Part shown: one piece after another, positions 33,444-46,022 of the stretch
Layout of the letters: each line of letters opens with the position of its first letter
How positions within the stretch are numbered: the first letter of the stretch is position 1
Assembly (NCBI GenBank): GCA_028386065.3
Contig: JAKUCV010003143.1
Span: forward strand, 65,939-129,938
DNA: 64,000 nt
Direction: 5' to 3'
Source: Turnera subulata
Lineage: Eukaryota > Streptophyta > Magnoliopsida > Malpighiales > Passifloraceae
The notes under the pieces: generated by a model
Database searches by the model: none
What the model saw: only the letters and a program-made list of their open reading frames with translations
What the model was told of the DNA's origin: nothing
Position numbers and translations under genes: made by a program

Positions 33444-36166
33444 TGAAACGCCCCGACCCGTATTTACCGTACACAGTAAACACGTGCCGGAACTGTGATG
33501 ACCCAACCAAACCAAGCCCAACATACAGTGTATACAACAGAAACTCGGGCTCAACAGCCCAAAATAAAAACAACAATAACATCATAACCGACCCAATGGC
33601 CCAACAATAGCAATATAATGCACAGCGACACTGATGCAAACTATGGATCCAAGTCCTGTCCAAGGGATAACGCCGCAGCCTGTCTGGAATGCAACATACC
33701 TGTACCACAAATAACTCATCCTACGGGATGAAAGCCCGCAGGTGAGGGGTGAGTCCGAAGTGCTCACCGACGAAGGATAAACAGAGATATGCAGGCAACT
33801 ATAATACCTAAAGAATAAATACAGACAATAGTCACAACCATACCAAAGACAATGCCGTACAAGACAGACCAAACTCAAAGACTCGACCCAAACGTACCAA
33901 GGACTTTATTATTATTCCAATTTTTTCTTTCTGGCCCCGTCACGGATAAGCTAAGGTCGTACCAGGTTATCAACCTGTTTATGGTGCCGGATCAAAAAGA
34001 ACTGGGATCAACATCCCAATATCAAATCTCAGGAATCAACATCCCAATAACAATCTCAGGGATCAATATCCCAATAACAATATCAGGGATCAATATCCCA
34101 ATCACAATCTCAGGGATTAACATCCCAATAACAATCTCAGGGATCAACATCCTCATCACAATTTCAGGGATCAACATCCCAATAACAATCTCAGGGATCA
34201 ACATCCCAATCAAACCGGCATCAACATGCCCATCACAAGTAACCCAGATCATGGCCACCACAAAACTGTCTCAAACCATCCGGTCGTACCTCTACTTACC
34301 ACGTGACAATAAAATTATCATCTCAAATCAATTTCCAATATCCATTTTCTTTTTCCCAATTATCCATATCATAATTTATTCCAATTATCCAATCACAACA
34401 CAGTCCACTGACAACAATTTCAATATCTATAACAGTCAAACAATTGTCCAATTTCCTATTAACTCAAGTTATACAACAGATCAATCCGTCAACAGTTTCA
34501 TAGCATCAATTACTCACAATCCAACATCAATTACAACACAGTATCCAATAAACCAATAATAGTCAACAAAGTAATTCAATCAAGCAGAACAATATCAAGA
34601 ATCACACACAGAAACGACATCAACAAATCCGTATCATCAAATATCCAACAATAATATATATCATCACAATTTTCAATATTCATTTTCTCAAGTTGTTCAA
34701 CTTACCATTACCACAGGTTAACCCACAGACCAAACCATCAACATTTTATAACACCAATCATTCACAATTACCAGTTCAACATCAATTACAACACAATATT
34801 CACAGAACCGATATCACAGACCAACAACGACAACAACAATAACCATATCAACAGTTCAATCTAACAACAAAACACGCAAAGTATTATAGGCACATATCAA
34901 GGGTTATACATCCTCACCCTGGCCGATTACTCAACTCTGAAAATAATGACCGGTCCAAAGCCGGCTCCTCGGGAAACTGCCCGATATCAAAACCTATACA
35001 ACAAAACAACATGCCCACATAAATGCACATAATCGATATGCTATGATGCCATAAATTGTAGATTAAACCCATCCCGGTTCATATCCTTTATTATCATCTG
35101 TTATCAAAAATATTATACCGTACGTATATCCGAATATAATTTTGGTACCATACTTTAATTAAAACTCTCTTTTACATATTTTTATAGAATAATTATACTT
35201 TGTCTTCCAAAATAATAACAATGTAATTTTCCTAGAATTTATATCATACATATGTATTTTCCCGAAATTATTTCCATTTCAGGTGCTCGCAGCGGCGGCG
35301 AGGAGAGGAAACGCAAGGGGAGGGACGGTGGATCCGGGCGGCTCTGCTCGTCAAATCTCCATGGTACGGCAGCACGAGGAAGAAGAGGACGAATTGCGTG
35401 AGGAAGATGACGAGCGATGAACGGCGAGGAGTCGAGGCGTCGCTAGCAGGGCGGCTTCGCATCGGGAGGGCGGTGCGACCCGTGAGAGGAGGCGGATGTA
35501 GCCTGCAGGTGCAGGTCCGGTTTCGGCGTTAGGCAGCGATGAGGGTGGCTGGGCTGTGGCGGCTCGGGTTGCAGACGGTCTCGGTGGTGGCGGCGAGCTG
35601 GTCCCAGCTGGTGGTGCGTGAGGTGGTTCACGGTAGAGGAGAAGGAGGAAACGGGTTGGTGGCCGGCGGTGGTGCTTGTGTAGTGTTGTGTTTCGTTTTG
35701 TTGTTTTTGTATATGTTGGCTGGGTTGTGCAGGGACGAAGGAACGATTTTTGCAGATGGGTGAGGAACGGGATTGCAGAGGAAAGAATGAATGTGATGGT
35801 GATTGTGCAGATGAGGCAGGAAAGAAGAAAGAGATAGGCAGAGTCACAGGGCACCCAAACGGCTCACAGGTGAAACAGGGAAGGGGCGGCTGCGTGACTC
35901 AATCACGCAGTCGTGTCCCGACCGGACCAGAAAATAACTGTAATACCCCCTTTGTTATTTTCCGGTGTGATTTACGAAGATTCCAGGACCCGAAAAATAC
36001 CAACTTAGGCCCGAAAAATCCCGAGCGCGGGAAAACTCTCGGTTACGAAAAACGACGCCCGATTTACCTTGAATTAATTACCCAAGATTAATTCTTCTGG
36101 TAAATCACTGTATAAAGACTTTTAAAAATCCCGGTAAAAATCCAAATTTTTACTCGGGCTGTTACA
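33444..36166 (-). repeat. 5' LTR (copy C)
   Basis: 2723 bp. Nearly identical to copy B over shared parts but lacking about 650 bp between 'GAAATTATTTCCAT' (35275) and 'AGGTGCTCGCAGCGGCGG', and a shorter piece near 33625. A GGGATCAACATCCC-type array lies at 34003-34228. Confidence 0.88.
34003..34228. repeat. Tandem hairpin array (LTR C)
   Basis: The same array as in LTR B, with units such as GGGATCAATATCCC. Here too the last unit is GGCATCAACATGCC. Confidence 0.85.
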
Positions 36167-36171
36167 TGAAT

Positions 36172-36193
36172 TCCTAAAATAAATTAGACAAGC

Positions 36194-36255
<62 letters not shown>

Positions 36256-36375
36256 AGATTACTATGGCGGCAGATACACCCACAAAAATCAATTGAACCG
36301 TCCGATTTTTTACCTAAACCGTGTGAATTGATTTATACCTTATAAATCGATAAATCAATTAGACAAGCTTGAATT
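36172..36375. repeat. Host duplication unit, right copy, with (AT)n
   Basis: Continues the host sequence interrupted by the LTR element (TTCCTAAAATAAATTAGACA). It then has about 26 AT repeats (36199-36252) and the second copy of the 120-base unit found at 27500-27619. Confidence 0.85.
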
Positions 36376-36438
36376 CCTAAAAATTAGACAAGCTTGGAAA
36401 TATATATAAAACCTCACCTCTATAGTTAATTAATTAAT

Positions 36439-37333
36439 GGATTAAAGACTTGTTTCATCCGGCACAAAAGTTGAAATTCATCCCTGTGTAGAATTTTGAT
36501 TTCTTTTCATCCCTCTATTCCCCCTAGTTGGCATGTTTTGGTCCCTCTCGCTGGAATTCGGTGGAAAATGCTGACGTAGTAAAGTTCTGGCACCACGTCA
36601 GCATATGTGGAAGCCACAAGTCAGGTCGAACCAACAATTAAAATCGGCTCGACCCTACCGGTTCGCCCACAAAAAAAACCTATTTTGGAAATCGGTTTTG
36701 GCTCGGAGTTTGTCCATATTTTTTTCTTTTTTTCCTAAAATTAATTAAAAATTAAAATTTTTTATTAAATAATATCTTATAATAATTTAATTTCAAAAAA
36801 AAATAATAAATTATACTAATTAAATTATAACTTATAATGAATCAATTTATTTAAAAACTTTCATTAGTTAAAAATTTGTTTAAAAACAAAATAATATTTT
36901 ATACTATTTAAATAAAAACTTATAATAAATTAATTTTAATAAAAACTTTCATTGAGTTAAAAATTCTTTAAAAAATAAAATAATAATTTATACTAATTAA
37001 ATTATAAATTAAAGAAATTAATTTTAGGAAAAAAATTAAAAAAACATGGACAAACTCCGGAGCCCCGCCGAATTTCCAAACTGGGTTTTTGGGTGGACAA
37101 ACCGGTCGGCTCGATCCGGTTTGATTTCTTGGTTAGACCTAACATGTGGCTTTCACATATGCTGATGTGGCGCCGAAAACCTTGTCTCGTCATCATTTTC
37201 CACCGAATTCCGGCGAGAGAGACCAAAATAGGCCAACTAGAGGGAACAGAGGGATGAAAAGAAGCCAAAATCCAACCCAGGAATGAATTTCAACTTTAAC
37301 GCCCAACATAAGGATGAAACAAATCTTTAATCC
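36439..37333. mobile_element. MULE-like fold-back element
   Basis: Long inverted arms of about 200 bases. The left begins GGATTAAAGACTTGTTTCAT and the right, on the other strand, GGATTAAAGATTTGTTTCAT. Both continue through TTGAAATTCATCCC and the 'GGAATTCGG' region. The AT-rich centre has no ORF. Flanks are AT-rich (TTAATTA on both sides), so the target duplication is unclear. The terminus matches the elements at 50813 and 3575. Confidence 0.75.
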
Positions 37334-39234
37334 TTTAATTAGTCTCTATAGTTTGGTACTAATTCCACAAAATAGTTTACCAGCGATTAAGCGGAACCCA
37401 CAAAGACCAGTACTACATTAATATACTAGATGTAATTACTTGTTTGTCATTTGATTATGTTTTCACCCATGTTCTTATTTTTTTACCGAGAACATAAAGG
37501 TGCACCCATGTTCTTATTTTGTCATTGGTTTTGTGAGAACCACATTAACTTCAAAAAAAGGAGAACCACATTGATTTTCTTTATTATATAATGATTCTAT
37601 GGGTCATTCTATGGTGCTCCATGAGTATGGTACTCACCGTAATTATTTTTTATTAATTAAATTTTATGTAACATTAATTTGAAGAATTCAAAAAATAATA
37701 AATACTTTCCTTATTTAAGAATATTTTTTATTTTCATTTTAATTGGAAATTTAAATTTATGACTTATTAAGAGTTGGGGTATATCCATTCATTCTAGGAG
37801 GTCGACCTAATAGTTATCAATGGGTCAACCCCTTAAAATCACTGGTCGACCTATCAACTAAATAATTATTAATAGGTCAATATGTTTAAATTAACAGGTC
37901 AACTTATTAGCTAGCAAATATAATTTTTTATTGCGTAGAGGTCGACCTGCCAAATTCAAATGTCGACCTATCAATGGTTGAATGATTGTTACAGGATAGA
38001 CCTGTTAAATTTAAGTACCTATTAACTAGCAAGCATAATCTTTAAAATAATTTTTTAGAGGACAACCCGTAAAATTCAAGGTCGAGCTATTAGCTAGCAA
38101 ACATATTTTTTGGGAGGAGGACATGAGGTCTTGTATCTACGAAGACTTTGCCTATTAACAGGTTAACCTATCATTATTCACATAATAATATTTTATACTA
38201 CGAATCGACCAGCTAAATTAGCATAAGAAAATACATTAACCCTTCATTTAAATAAATTTTATTTTCAACAAATAAAATGTGATACTAAGGTGAAACGCCC
38301 CGACCCGTATTTACCGTACACAGTAAACACGTGTCGGAACTGTGAACCCAATCAAACCAAACCCAGCATACAGTGTATACAGTAGAAACTCAGGCTCCAC
38401 AGCCCAAAATAAAAACATCAATAACAACATAACCGGCCCAATGGCGCAACAATAGCAAAAATAATGCACAGCGGAAGACTTAATAACTCACAAAGACACT
38501 ATATGCGACACATGATGCAAACTATGGATCTGAGCCATGTCCAGGGAAAAACGCCGCAGCCTGTCTGGAATGCACCAAACCTGTACCACAAATAACTCAT
38601 CCTACGGCATGAAAGCCCGCAGGTGAGGGGTGAGTCCGAAGTGCTCACAACCATGGATAGACGATCAATATGCAACCCTAAAAATTACTCAAGGTAGAAA
38701 ACAAGCAAAAACTGCCAAAATACTTCCAGCCGAAAGACTCGACCCAAAACCGGTCCAAGACCCAAAAAGACTCAAATAAAAATCCAATTTCCAATTTTAT
38801 CTTTCCGGGCCGGGTCAGACCTGGTTATCGACATATTTCGGGTGCCAGACCAAATCCAAGAGAACCCAGGGATAGATATCCCAAAAATAATCACCGGATA
38901 GACATCCTGTAACAGCCCGGGTAAAAATTTGGATTTTTACCAGGACTGTAAAAGTCTTTCTACAGTGATTTACCGTTGAATTAATCTTGGGTAATTAATT
39001 CAAGGTAAATCGAGCGTCGTTTTTCGTAACCGAGGGTTTTCCTGCGCTCGTGATTTTTCCGTGGATTTTTCGGACCTAAGTTGGTATTTTCCGGGTTTCG
39101 GAATTCTCGGAAAAATCACACCAGAAAATAACCAAGGGGGTATCAGTTACTTTCTGGTCCGGACCGGACTCGCTCCGTAATGCAGACAAGCTGCATTATT
39201 GTTGATTCATACGTCGCACAGTAATTCTACATTT

Positions 39235-39242
39235 TATAAAAG
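39235..39242 (+). promoter_or_regulatory. TATA box of LTR E
   Basis: TATAAAAG about 330 bases inside the LTR start, followed at once by the polypurine tract. Confidence 0.5.
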
Positions 39243-39485
39243 AAGAAACCAGGAGAGGAAGAGGAGAAGAAAAAGAAAAAGAGAGGAAAAGAGAAAAATG
39301 AGAGAAAAAAAAAAGAGAGGGAAAAAGGAAAGGAAAAAAAAGAAAAAGGAAAAAAAAAAGAGAAGAGGGAAAAAAAAGAAGGAGGAAAATAAATACAGGA
39401 AATAGAAAAAAAAAAGAGAGAAAGGAAAAAAATAGAAAAATCAGAAATAAAAAGAAGAAAATAGAAGAAAAGAAAGAAAAAAAAC
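39241..39485 (+). repeat. Polypurine tract of about 245 bases
   Basis: Almost only A and G on the plus strand, with a few T and C. It lies just downstream of the LTR E TATA box, so it would be in the RNA leader. The Lys/Glu/Arg-rich frame over it (39199-39405) is a composition artefact. Confidence 0.9.
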
Positions 39486-40266
39486 ATAAATAGAGTGAAC
39501 AGTGTCGTCAACCCGTTTCCTCCCCGGTTACTGTTCACGAGAAGAAGCTTCGGGCCGTGTCTCGTCGCACCGCCGCCACCACCGAGCTCGCCATCCCGTT
39601 GCAACCTCGAAGCCGTCGTCCCCGTCGCCTTCCGTCCACCGTAGGGCCGTGACGCGCCGTTGACCCGCGGCGAAACCCGACGGATCTGTCTTTTCTCGTG
39701 CCTGCCGCCTCATGCTGACGACGCAGCGCCGCCGTTCCACCGTCCATGGAGTCGCCATCTTCCGCCGCTGCTGTTGGCGTGCTCGCTTCCCTTCCTCGCG
39801 CTCTCGCCGTCGTCGCCAGCCGCTGCAACCCGAGGTGAGCAGATCCGGGTTTGTTGACCCGCGCGCTTGGTCGAGTCGTGTCGCTAGGTCGGGCTATGGC
39901 TGTGCTAGGCCGGGCCTTGGCAGGCCTGGGTTGGGCTGCTGCCTTGGTCTGGGCCGCACTATTCATGGCCCAGTCCAGTAAAAAAAATAATATATACATA
40001 ATTATTTATTTTCTGAAATAAAATTAGTTTTGGAAAAAAATTATATATTGATTTTGAGAAAATTATGGACAATTTAATTCTGGTATTTTGAGAAAAATAT
40101 AAATATATTTACTTTGATAAATAATTAAGTTATGTTTTGGAAAAACTATTATTAAATGGAAAAAAAATATATGTACCATGAAATAATTTCTGGAAAATTA
40201 ATATGTATATTATTTTCTCTGGAAAATTAATATGTATATTATTTTCTCTGGAAAATTATGGTTGAG

Positions 40267-40314
<48 letters not shown>

Positions 40315-40849
40315 ACTTTGAAGATTAAGGGTAATTATATTTGTGTTGGTAAATATTATTATATATATTTAGAAAAAGATAAATACTATATATATTTTCT
40401 AAAAAAATTATAAATACGTCATTGTTTTTCTGGGAAAATTATGGTAATTATTATTTTGGAAAAATATATTATTTTATGAAAATATTTTGAAAAGAATTTT
40501 AATTAAAGTATGGTACCGAAATTATATTCGGATATACGTACGGTATAATATTTTCGGAAAATGGAAATAGTAAAGGTTATCTAACCGGGATGGGTATATT
40601 TGGCAGTATTGGCATCATAGCATACCGATTATGTGCATTTATGTGTATATATTGTTTTGCTGTATAGGTTCGGATATCGGGCAGTTTCCCGAGGAGCCGG
40701 CTTGGGACCGGTCATTGTCTCCGGAGTTGAGTAATCGGCCAAGGTGATGATGGATTTCCTTCAATATGTGTCTGTATTACTCGGTTATTGTGTTTGATGT
40801 TTATTGCACTGCTAGTTGTTGCATTTGTTGTGATTGTTGCCGGGATGTT

Positions 40850-41235
40850 TATCCCAGTATTTGATTTGGTTTTCGGGATGTTTATCCCAGTATCTTGATT
40901 GATTTTTGGATGTTTATCCTTGCGTCTTTTTGGTTTAAAATAAAATGGAATTAATAATAATTTGTGGTAAGGATGTTGATCCTTGATTTTGGATAGGGAT
41001 GTCTATCCCGGAATTTTGGTTAGGGATGTTGATCCCTGTGATTTGGATAATGATGATATAATTGTCACGTGGTAAGTAGTGGTACGACTCGATGGTTTAA
41101 GACTATTTTGTGGTGGCCTTGACCTGGGTTACTTGTGATAAGCATGTCTATGCTTGGGATGTCTATCCCGTGATTATTTTTGGGATGTCTATCCCTGGGT
41201 TCGTATTTTTAGGATGTCGATCCCTGGGTTCTCTG
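40850..41235 (+). repeat. Hairpin array in LTR E
   Basis: Units such as GGGATGTTTATCCC, GGATGTTGATCC, GGGATGTCTATCCC and GGGATGTTGATCCC. The GGGAT/ATCCC stem is constant and the four-base loop varies. Confidence 0.8.
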
Positions 41236-44200
41236 GATTTGGTCTGGCACCCGAAATATGTTGATAACCAGGTCTGACTCCTACCTTATCCGTGACGGGG
41301 CCTGGAAAGATAAAATTGGAAATTTGGATTTTATTTGAGTCTTTTTGGTCTTGGACCGGTTTTGGGTCGTGTCTTTTGAGTTGGGTATATTTTGGCGGTC
41401 TTTGTCTGATTTCAGCTTTGAGTAATTTTTAGTGTTGCATATTGATCCTCTATCCATGGTTGTGAGAACTTCAGACTCACCCCTCACCTGCGGGCTTTCA
41501 TCCCGTAGGATGAGTTATTTGTGGTACAGGTTTGGTGCATTCCAGACAGGCTGCGGCGTTATCCCTTAGTCAGGACTTGGATCCATAGTTTGCATCAGTG
41601 TCGCATACAGTGTTTTGTGAGTTATTAAGTCTTCCGCTATGCATTTTTTTTACTATTGTTGGGCCATTGGGCCGGATATGATGTTATCATTGTTTTTATT
41701 TTGGGCTGTTGAGCTCGAGTTTCTGTTGTAAACACTGTATGCTGGGCTTTGTATGATTGGGTCGTCACAGTTCCGGCACGTGTTTACTATGTACGGTAAA
41801 TACGGGTCGGGGCGTTTCATTTCCCAAGACATGCTTATCACAAGTAACCCAGGTCAAGACCACCACGAAATAGTCTCAAACCATCGAGTCGTACTACTAC
41901 TTATCACGTGACAATTATATTATCATCATCAAAATCAAATCACAGGGATCAACATCCCTAACCAAAATCCCGGGATAGACATCCCTATCCAAATCCAAGG
42001 ATTGACATCCTTATCACCATTTATTATTTATTCCATTACTCTTAATATCCAAAAGACACAGTGATAAATATCCAAAAACTCAATCAAGATACTGGGATAA
42101 ACATCCCGAGTCAAACCACAGTAAATGCAACATCCAACAATGCAATAATCATCAAACACAATAACCGAGTAATACAGGCACATATTGAAGGAAATCCATC
42201 CTCACCTTGGCCGATTACTGAACTCCGGAGACAATGATCGGTACCAAGGCCGGCTCCTCGGGAAACTGCCCGATATCCAAACCTATACAACAAAACAATA
42301 CATACACATAAATGCACATAATCGGTATGCTATGATGCCAAAACTGCGAAATAACCCATCCCGGTTACGTATCTTTTATTATCATCTTTTACCGAAAATA
42401 TTATACCGTACGTATATCTGAATATAATTTCGATACCATACTTTAATTAAAACTTTCCTTTAAATATTTTATGAAGGTATTTATCATTATCCAAAAATAT
42501 ATTTATCATAATTTTTCTAGGAAGATATATATATAGGTATATATATACATTTCCAAAATTATTTATTCCAAGTAATTATACTTTTTCAAAAATATTACTA
42601 TAATATAATTCCCTGAAAACTATAACGTACGCTTATATTTTCAAAATATTTTATGGTATTGTATTCTTCCCTAAAATGTAGTTATTATATAGTATTTTTG
42701 CAAAGGGTATGGTTCATATTTTAATTACCTTAGCTTCTTCAAAATAATATAACATGATAGTTACTTTATTATTTTCACAAAATATAACAATATACTATAT
42801 GTTTATTTTTCCCAAAAAATATAATTTATATATATATATTCAGATTATATTCATTATTTATTATTATTCTTTTATTTTTTTCGAGATTATTTATTCCCAT
42901 TAGTATACATTTTACCAATTCAGATTGGGCCAAACATTAAAACCAAATTCCAATTTATAAACCCATCAGGTGAGCCCACAAGACCTTGACGCAGGCCCAA
43001 GCCACAAGGCCCAGGTGCAAGCACCACAGTCCATGGCCCGACCCCGCCCACGATCTGACCTAGCGGATTCGGGTCGTCCTATTTCGCAAACGGGTCAACC
43101 ATCATATACAGGTCGCTCACCTTGGTTCTGTAGATGACGGCGGCGCGACGTGGAAGGGAGGCGACGGCGTTGCGAGCTGCAGGCGGCACGACGTGAGGTT
43201 CCAGGGCGGCGGCGCGAGGAGAGGAATAGGCGGCCTCGGGTCACACGTCGTCGGGTCGGCTTCCTCCGCGAAGGTGAAGGCACGGCAGGGTCGATCCCGG
43301 TGGTCGCAGTGGCGGTGCGATGCAAAGAAGGAGAGCGGCACGGCGAGGTGTCTTCACTGCCCGTGTCTGGCTCGGCTACTCACGATGTCGCCGGCGCCGG
43401 GTGGAGATGCGACCGGGTTGCTGCAGCTCGGTATGGTGGCGTTGGCGGCGAGGAGAAGGAAAGAGAAGGAAGAGGAAGGCGATCGAGCTCTCCGGTGGTG
43501 GTGCTGTGGCGACAACGAGGAGGAAGGGAAAAATGATGGTGGCGGCTTGAGGAGGCGGTGTGGGTGGGTCACGGTGGCGGCGACGGCCTGTGTGGTTGAT
43601 GTTGGTTTTACTGTGTGTTTTTTTACAATTCTTTGGTATGGTTTGTGAAGAAAGGGAGAGTACTGGGCAAAAGTTGGTGCAGGTAGAACGAAAGCAAGGA
43701 TACTGAGTTGCTTGCAGGAAACAAGTGCAGGGTAGAGGAAAGAGGCAGTGTCACGGCAAAATTTCATGCAGGTCATGGGCAGCACAGTGAGTCACAAGCG
43801 TAACAGGAGCAACCACGGGCAACACAGCGGCAGCCTCAATTATGCACTACTGTGCAGCATGGGAGGCGTGTCCCGTCCGGACCAGAAAATAACTGATACC
43901 CCCCTTAGTTATTTTCCGGCGTGATTTTCCGAAGATTCCGGGACCCGAAAAATACCAGCTTAGGTCCGAAAAATCCACGGAAAAATCTCGAGCGCGGGAA
44001 AAGACTCGGTTACGAAAAACGACGCTCGATTTACCTTTAATTAATTACCCAAGATTAATTCAACGGTAAATCATGATAAAAAGACTTTTACAGTCCCGGT
44101 AAAAATCCAAATTTTTTACCCGGGCTGTTACATAAGGAAAAAGGATTTAGTTAAAAATATAATAGTATAGTATACATCACGTGGAATGGTACTTTATAGG

Positions 44201-44282
44201 TACTTAATATTTATTTTTCAAATAGCTACCTAATTGTAATGAAAATGCTATGCTTTCTTCTTCAAAATTTAGTGAACAACAC

Positions 44283-44605
44283 AATTTTAAAATATAGATG
44301 ATTCATTTTAACATTAATAAAAGGACAAAGGGGACTCATATTCAGTTTTATTGGGAAGTCATTACGAATTTATAGTTGCAATTAATTAGCCTTTTTTATT
44401 TTAAAAAAATCTTTTGAAAGTACAGAACACTTTATATGACTCATAATTTTAAAATATAGATGATTCATTGTAACATTAAGAAAAATACGAAAAGGGCTCA
44501 CGTTCAATTTTATTTGGAAGTCATCGTGAACTTATAGTTGTAATTTATGAGCCTTTTTTAAAAAATTCTTCTGAAAACATAGGACACTTTATATGATACT
44601 AAAGA
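44283..44605. repeat. Tandem duplication, unit about 170 bp
   Basis: 'TTTTAAAATATAGATGATTC' begins at about 44284 and 44454. Both copies continue through a TTGGGAAGTCAT-like and 'TTATAGTTG' stretch to 'ACACTTTATATGA'. Part of the MULE's right half. Confidence 0.8.
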
Positions 44606-46022
44606 AAAAAAATTACAATTTCAAAATTTTAATAATATATTTATCTTTTTTTAGTAAGTTTTCTCATTAATATTTAAAATTTTTAATTTTAATAATTTTC
44701 ATTAAATAATAAAATTTCTATATTTATAAAATAATTTTTTTAAAATAAGAATATTCAGTGAAAATATTTATGCAAAAAATTTATATTGGGAGACTCACCC
44801 ACCACACCTAGGTGCAAGATTTAGGTTCAATCCGGATTAGTCAGGACAAAGCTCTAGCAAAAAAAAGTTAATCCATTAGATGGATATCAAGTTTAGAATA
44901 TTTAACACATACTAGCAATTTCAAAAATATTAATAAAATAATTTCAAAAATTTCATTAGATATCTTATATTATGCTAGAAAATTATTTTACTAATATTGA
45001 ATAATTATTTTAATTTCATTAAATTTCATATTTTTCTAAAAAATGTGTAAGTCTAGAAAATAGTTTAATTTAAATTTTTTTTTACTAAATTATAAAACAA
45101 ATACATTTATTTCAATTAAATTATTAAAATATAAGTATCATTTATGTTGATTGTATGCATATAAGGTTTAGAATATTTGACATATAATAGCAGTTTAATA
45201 AAGATCAGTGATTTAATTTCAAAATTTTCATAACATATCTTAAATTATGTTAGAAAATTATTCTAAAAATAATGAATCTTTAATAAATTTCATTTAAGTT
45301 TAAAATTGCTATATTTAGAAATAATTAAATTTAAGTTTAAAACTTTATGAATAAAAACAAGCACAATTGTTAAAAATAAGTTATTAAAATCAATTATCAT
45401 TTTTATATCAATTGTATGAGTATGTACTTTAGAATAATCGGCCCCCTCTAAAAATTCTATCTAGCTTCGCCACTAATTACAATGAGTCGATCTTCAATTA
45501 ATCAAGTCGAATCCTTCAGTTAATCAGGTCAACCTTTCGCAATTAAACAAGTCTACCTTATAATAATCCCATCAATAATATTAAATATATAGATCCCTAC
45601 AAAGGTGACCATAAAAAAAATATAATAGGTCGACTCCTTAGATTAACAGGTCAACCTTAACATAAACATTGATAGGTTAACCTATAAGTTAATGGGTAGA
45701 CATCTTATCAAATCTCCAAAATAGAGCATATACTTATAAAATTGCTAGGTCGACATATAAAAGTCACTAGGTCGACCTCTTATTAAGAAGGATAATGGCT
45801 ACTAATATAACAACTATCATAATATTAGAGATCTTACCATCTTGGATGGATTCCTACCTAAAATATTTTTTAGTATGAATAAAAAGAAAAATAAAAATAT
45901 AACAAATAATGTTATTATAAAATTACCATATCCAACGGTTATCATTTAATCATTCATATCCAATGGACATAATCATGTGAATACCATACTCATGGAGCAC
46001 CATAGAAAAATCCTGATTCTAT

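Larger units (their letters stand above)
27620..36166 (-). mobile_element. LTR retrotransposon carrying two antisense genes
   Basis: A complete 8547-bp element with a perfect 5-bp target duplication TGAAT (27615-27619 and 36167-36171). LTRs at 27620-30997 and 33444-36166 both read TGAAACGCC...GGCTGTTACA on the plus strand. The PBS next to the right LTR and the polypurine tract next to the left LTR show that genomic RNA is made from the minus strand. The motif 'TTTTTAAGGTGGGTAGAC' before the 3' LTR resembles plant chromovirus-type Ty3/gypsy elements. The 2.45 kb interior encodes no gag or pol on the sense strand. Two plus-strand genes with TATA boxes fill it instead. It must depend on an autonomous partner. 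Confidence 0.9.
38908..41819 (+). mobile_element. Solo LTR (copy E), nested and inverted
   Basis: 2912 bp, TGTAACAGCCCGGG...GGGCGTTTCA, in the opposite orientation to copy D. D is interrupted between '...AGACATCC' and 'CCAAGACATGC...'. The flanks CATCC and TTTCC match only in part, so the target duplication has decayed or was altered. It has a TATA box (39235-39242), a 250-base polypurine tract and a hairpin array (40850-41235). Confidence 0.88.
38291..44132 (-). mobile_element. Solo LTR (copy D), split by another solo LTR
   Basis: Begins TGAAACGCCCCGACCCG and ends GGGCTGTTACA, with a perfect 5-bp target duplication TAAGG (38286-38290 and 44133-44137). No internal domain is present, so it is a solo LTR from recombination between LTRs. 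Without the nested copy E it is about 2930 bp. It carries the double-hairpin block near 38595-38650, GGGATAGACATCCC-type hairpins near 38875 and 41940-42105, and a GC-rich block at 43020-43640. Confidence 0.9.
37601..46013. mobile_element. Nonautonomous MULE with nested LTRs
   Basis: The left end GGGTCATTCTATGGTGCTCC and the right end, on the other strand, GGATTTTTCTATGGTGCTCC form an inverted repeat that continues ATGAGTATGGTA. Both are flanked by the 9-bp direct repeat TGATTCTAT (37592-37600 and 46014-46022), the size expected for Mutator-like elements. Without the nested LTRs it is about 2.6 kb and has no transposase. Both halves carry many GGTCGACCT and GGTCAACCT motifs (37790-38110, 45480-45785), possible transposase-binding subterminal repeats. 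Confidence 0.8.

Noticed and set aside
39199..39405. Lys/Arg/Glu-rich 68-residue frame
   Set aside because: Pure product of the polypurine tract.
43095..43785. Overlapping Arg-rich frames on both strands
   Set aside because: GC-rich part of solo LTR D, equivalent to the block in LTR B. Multiple frames open by composition only.
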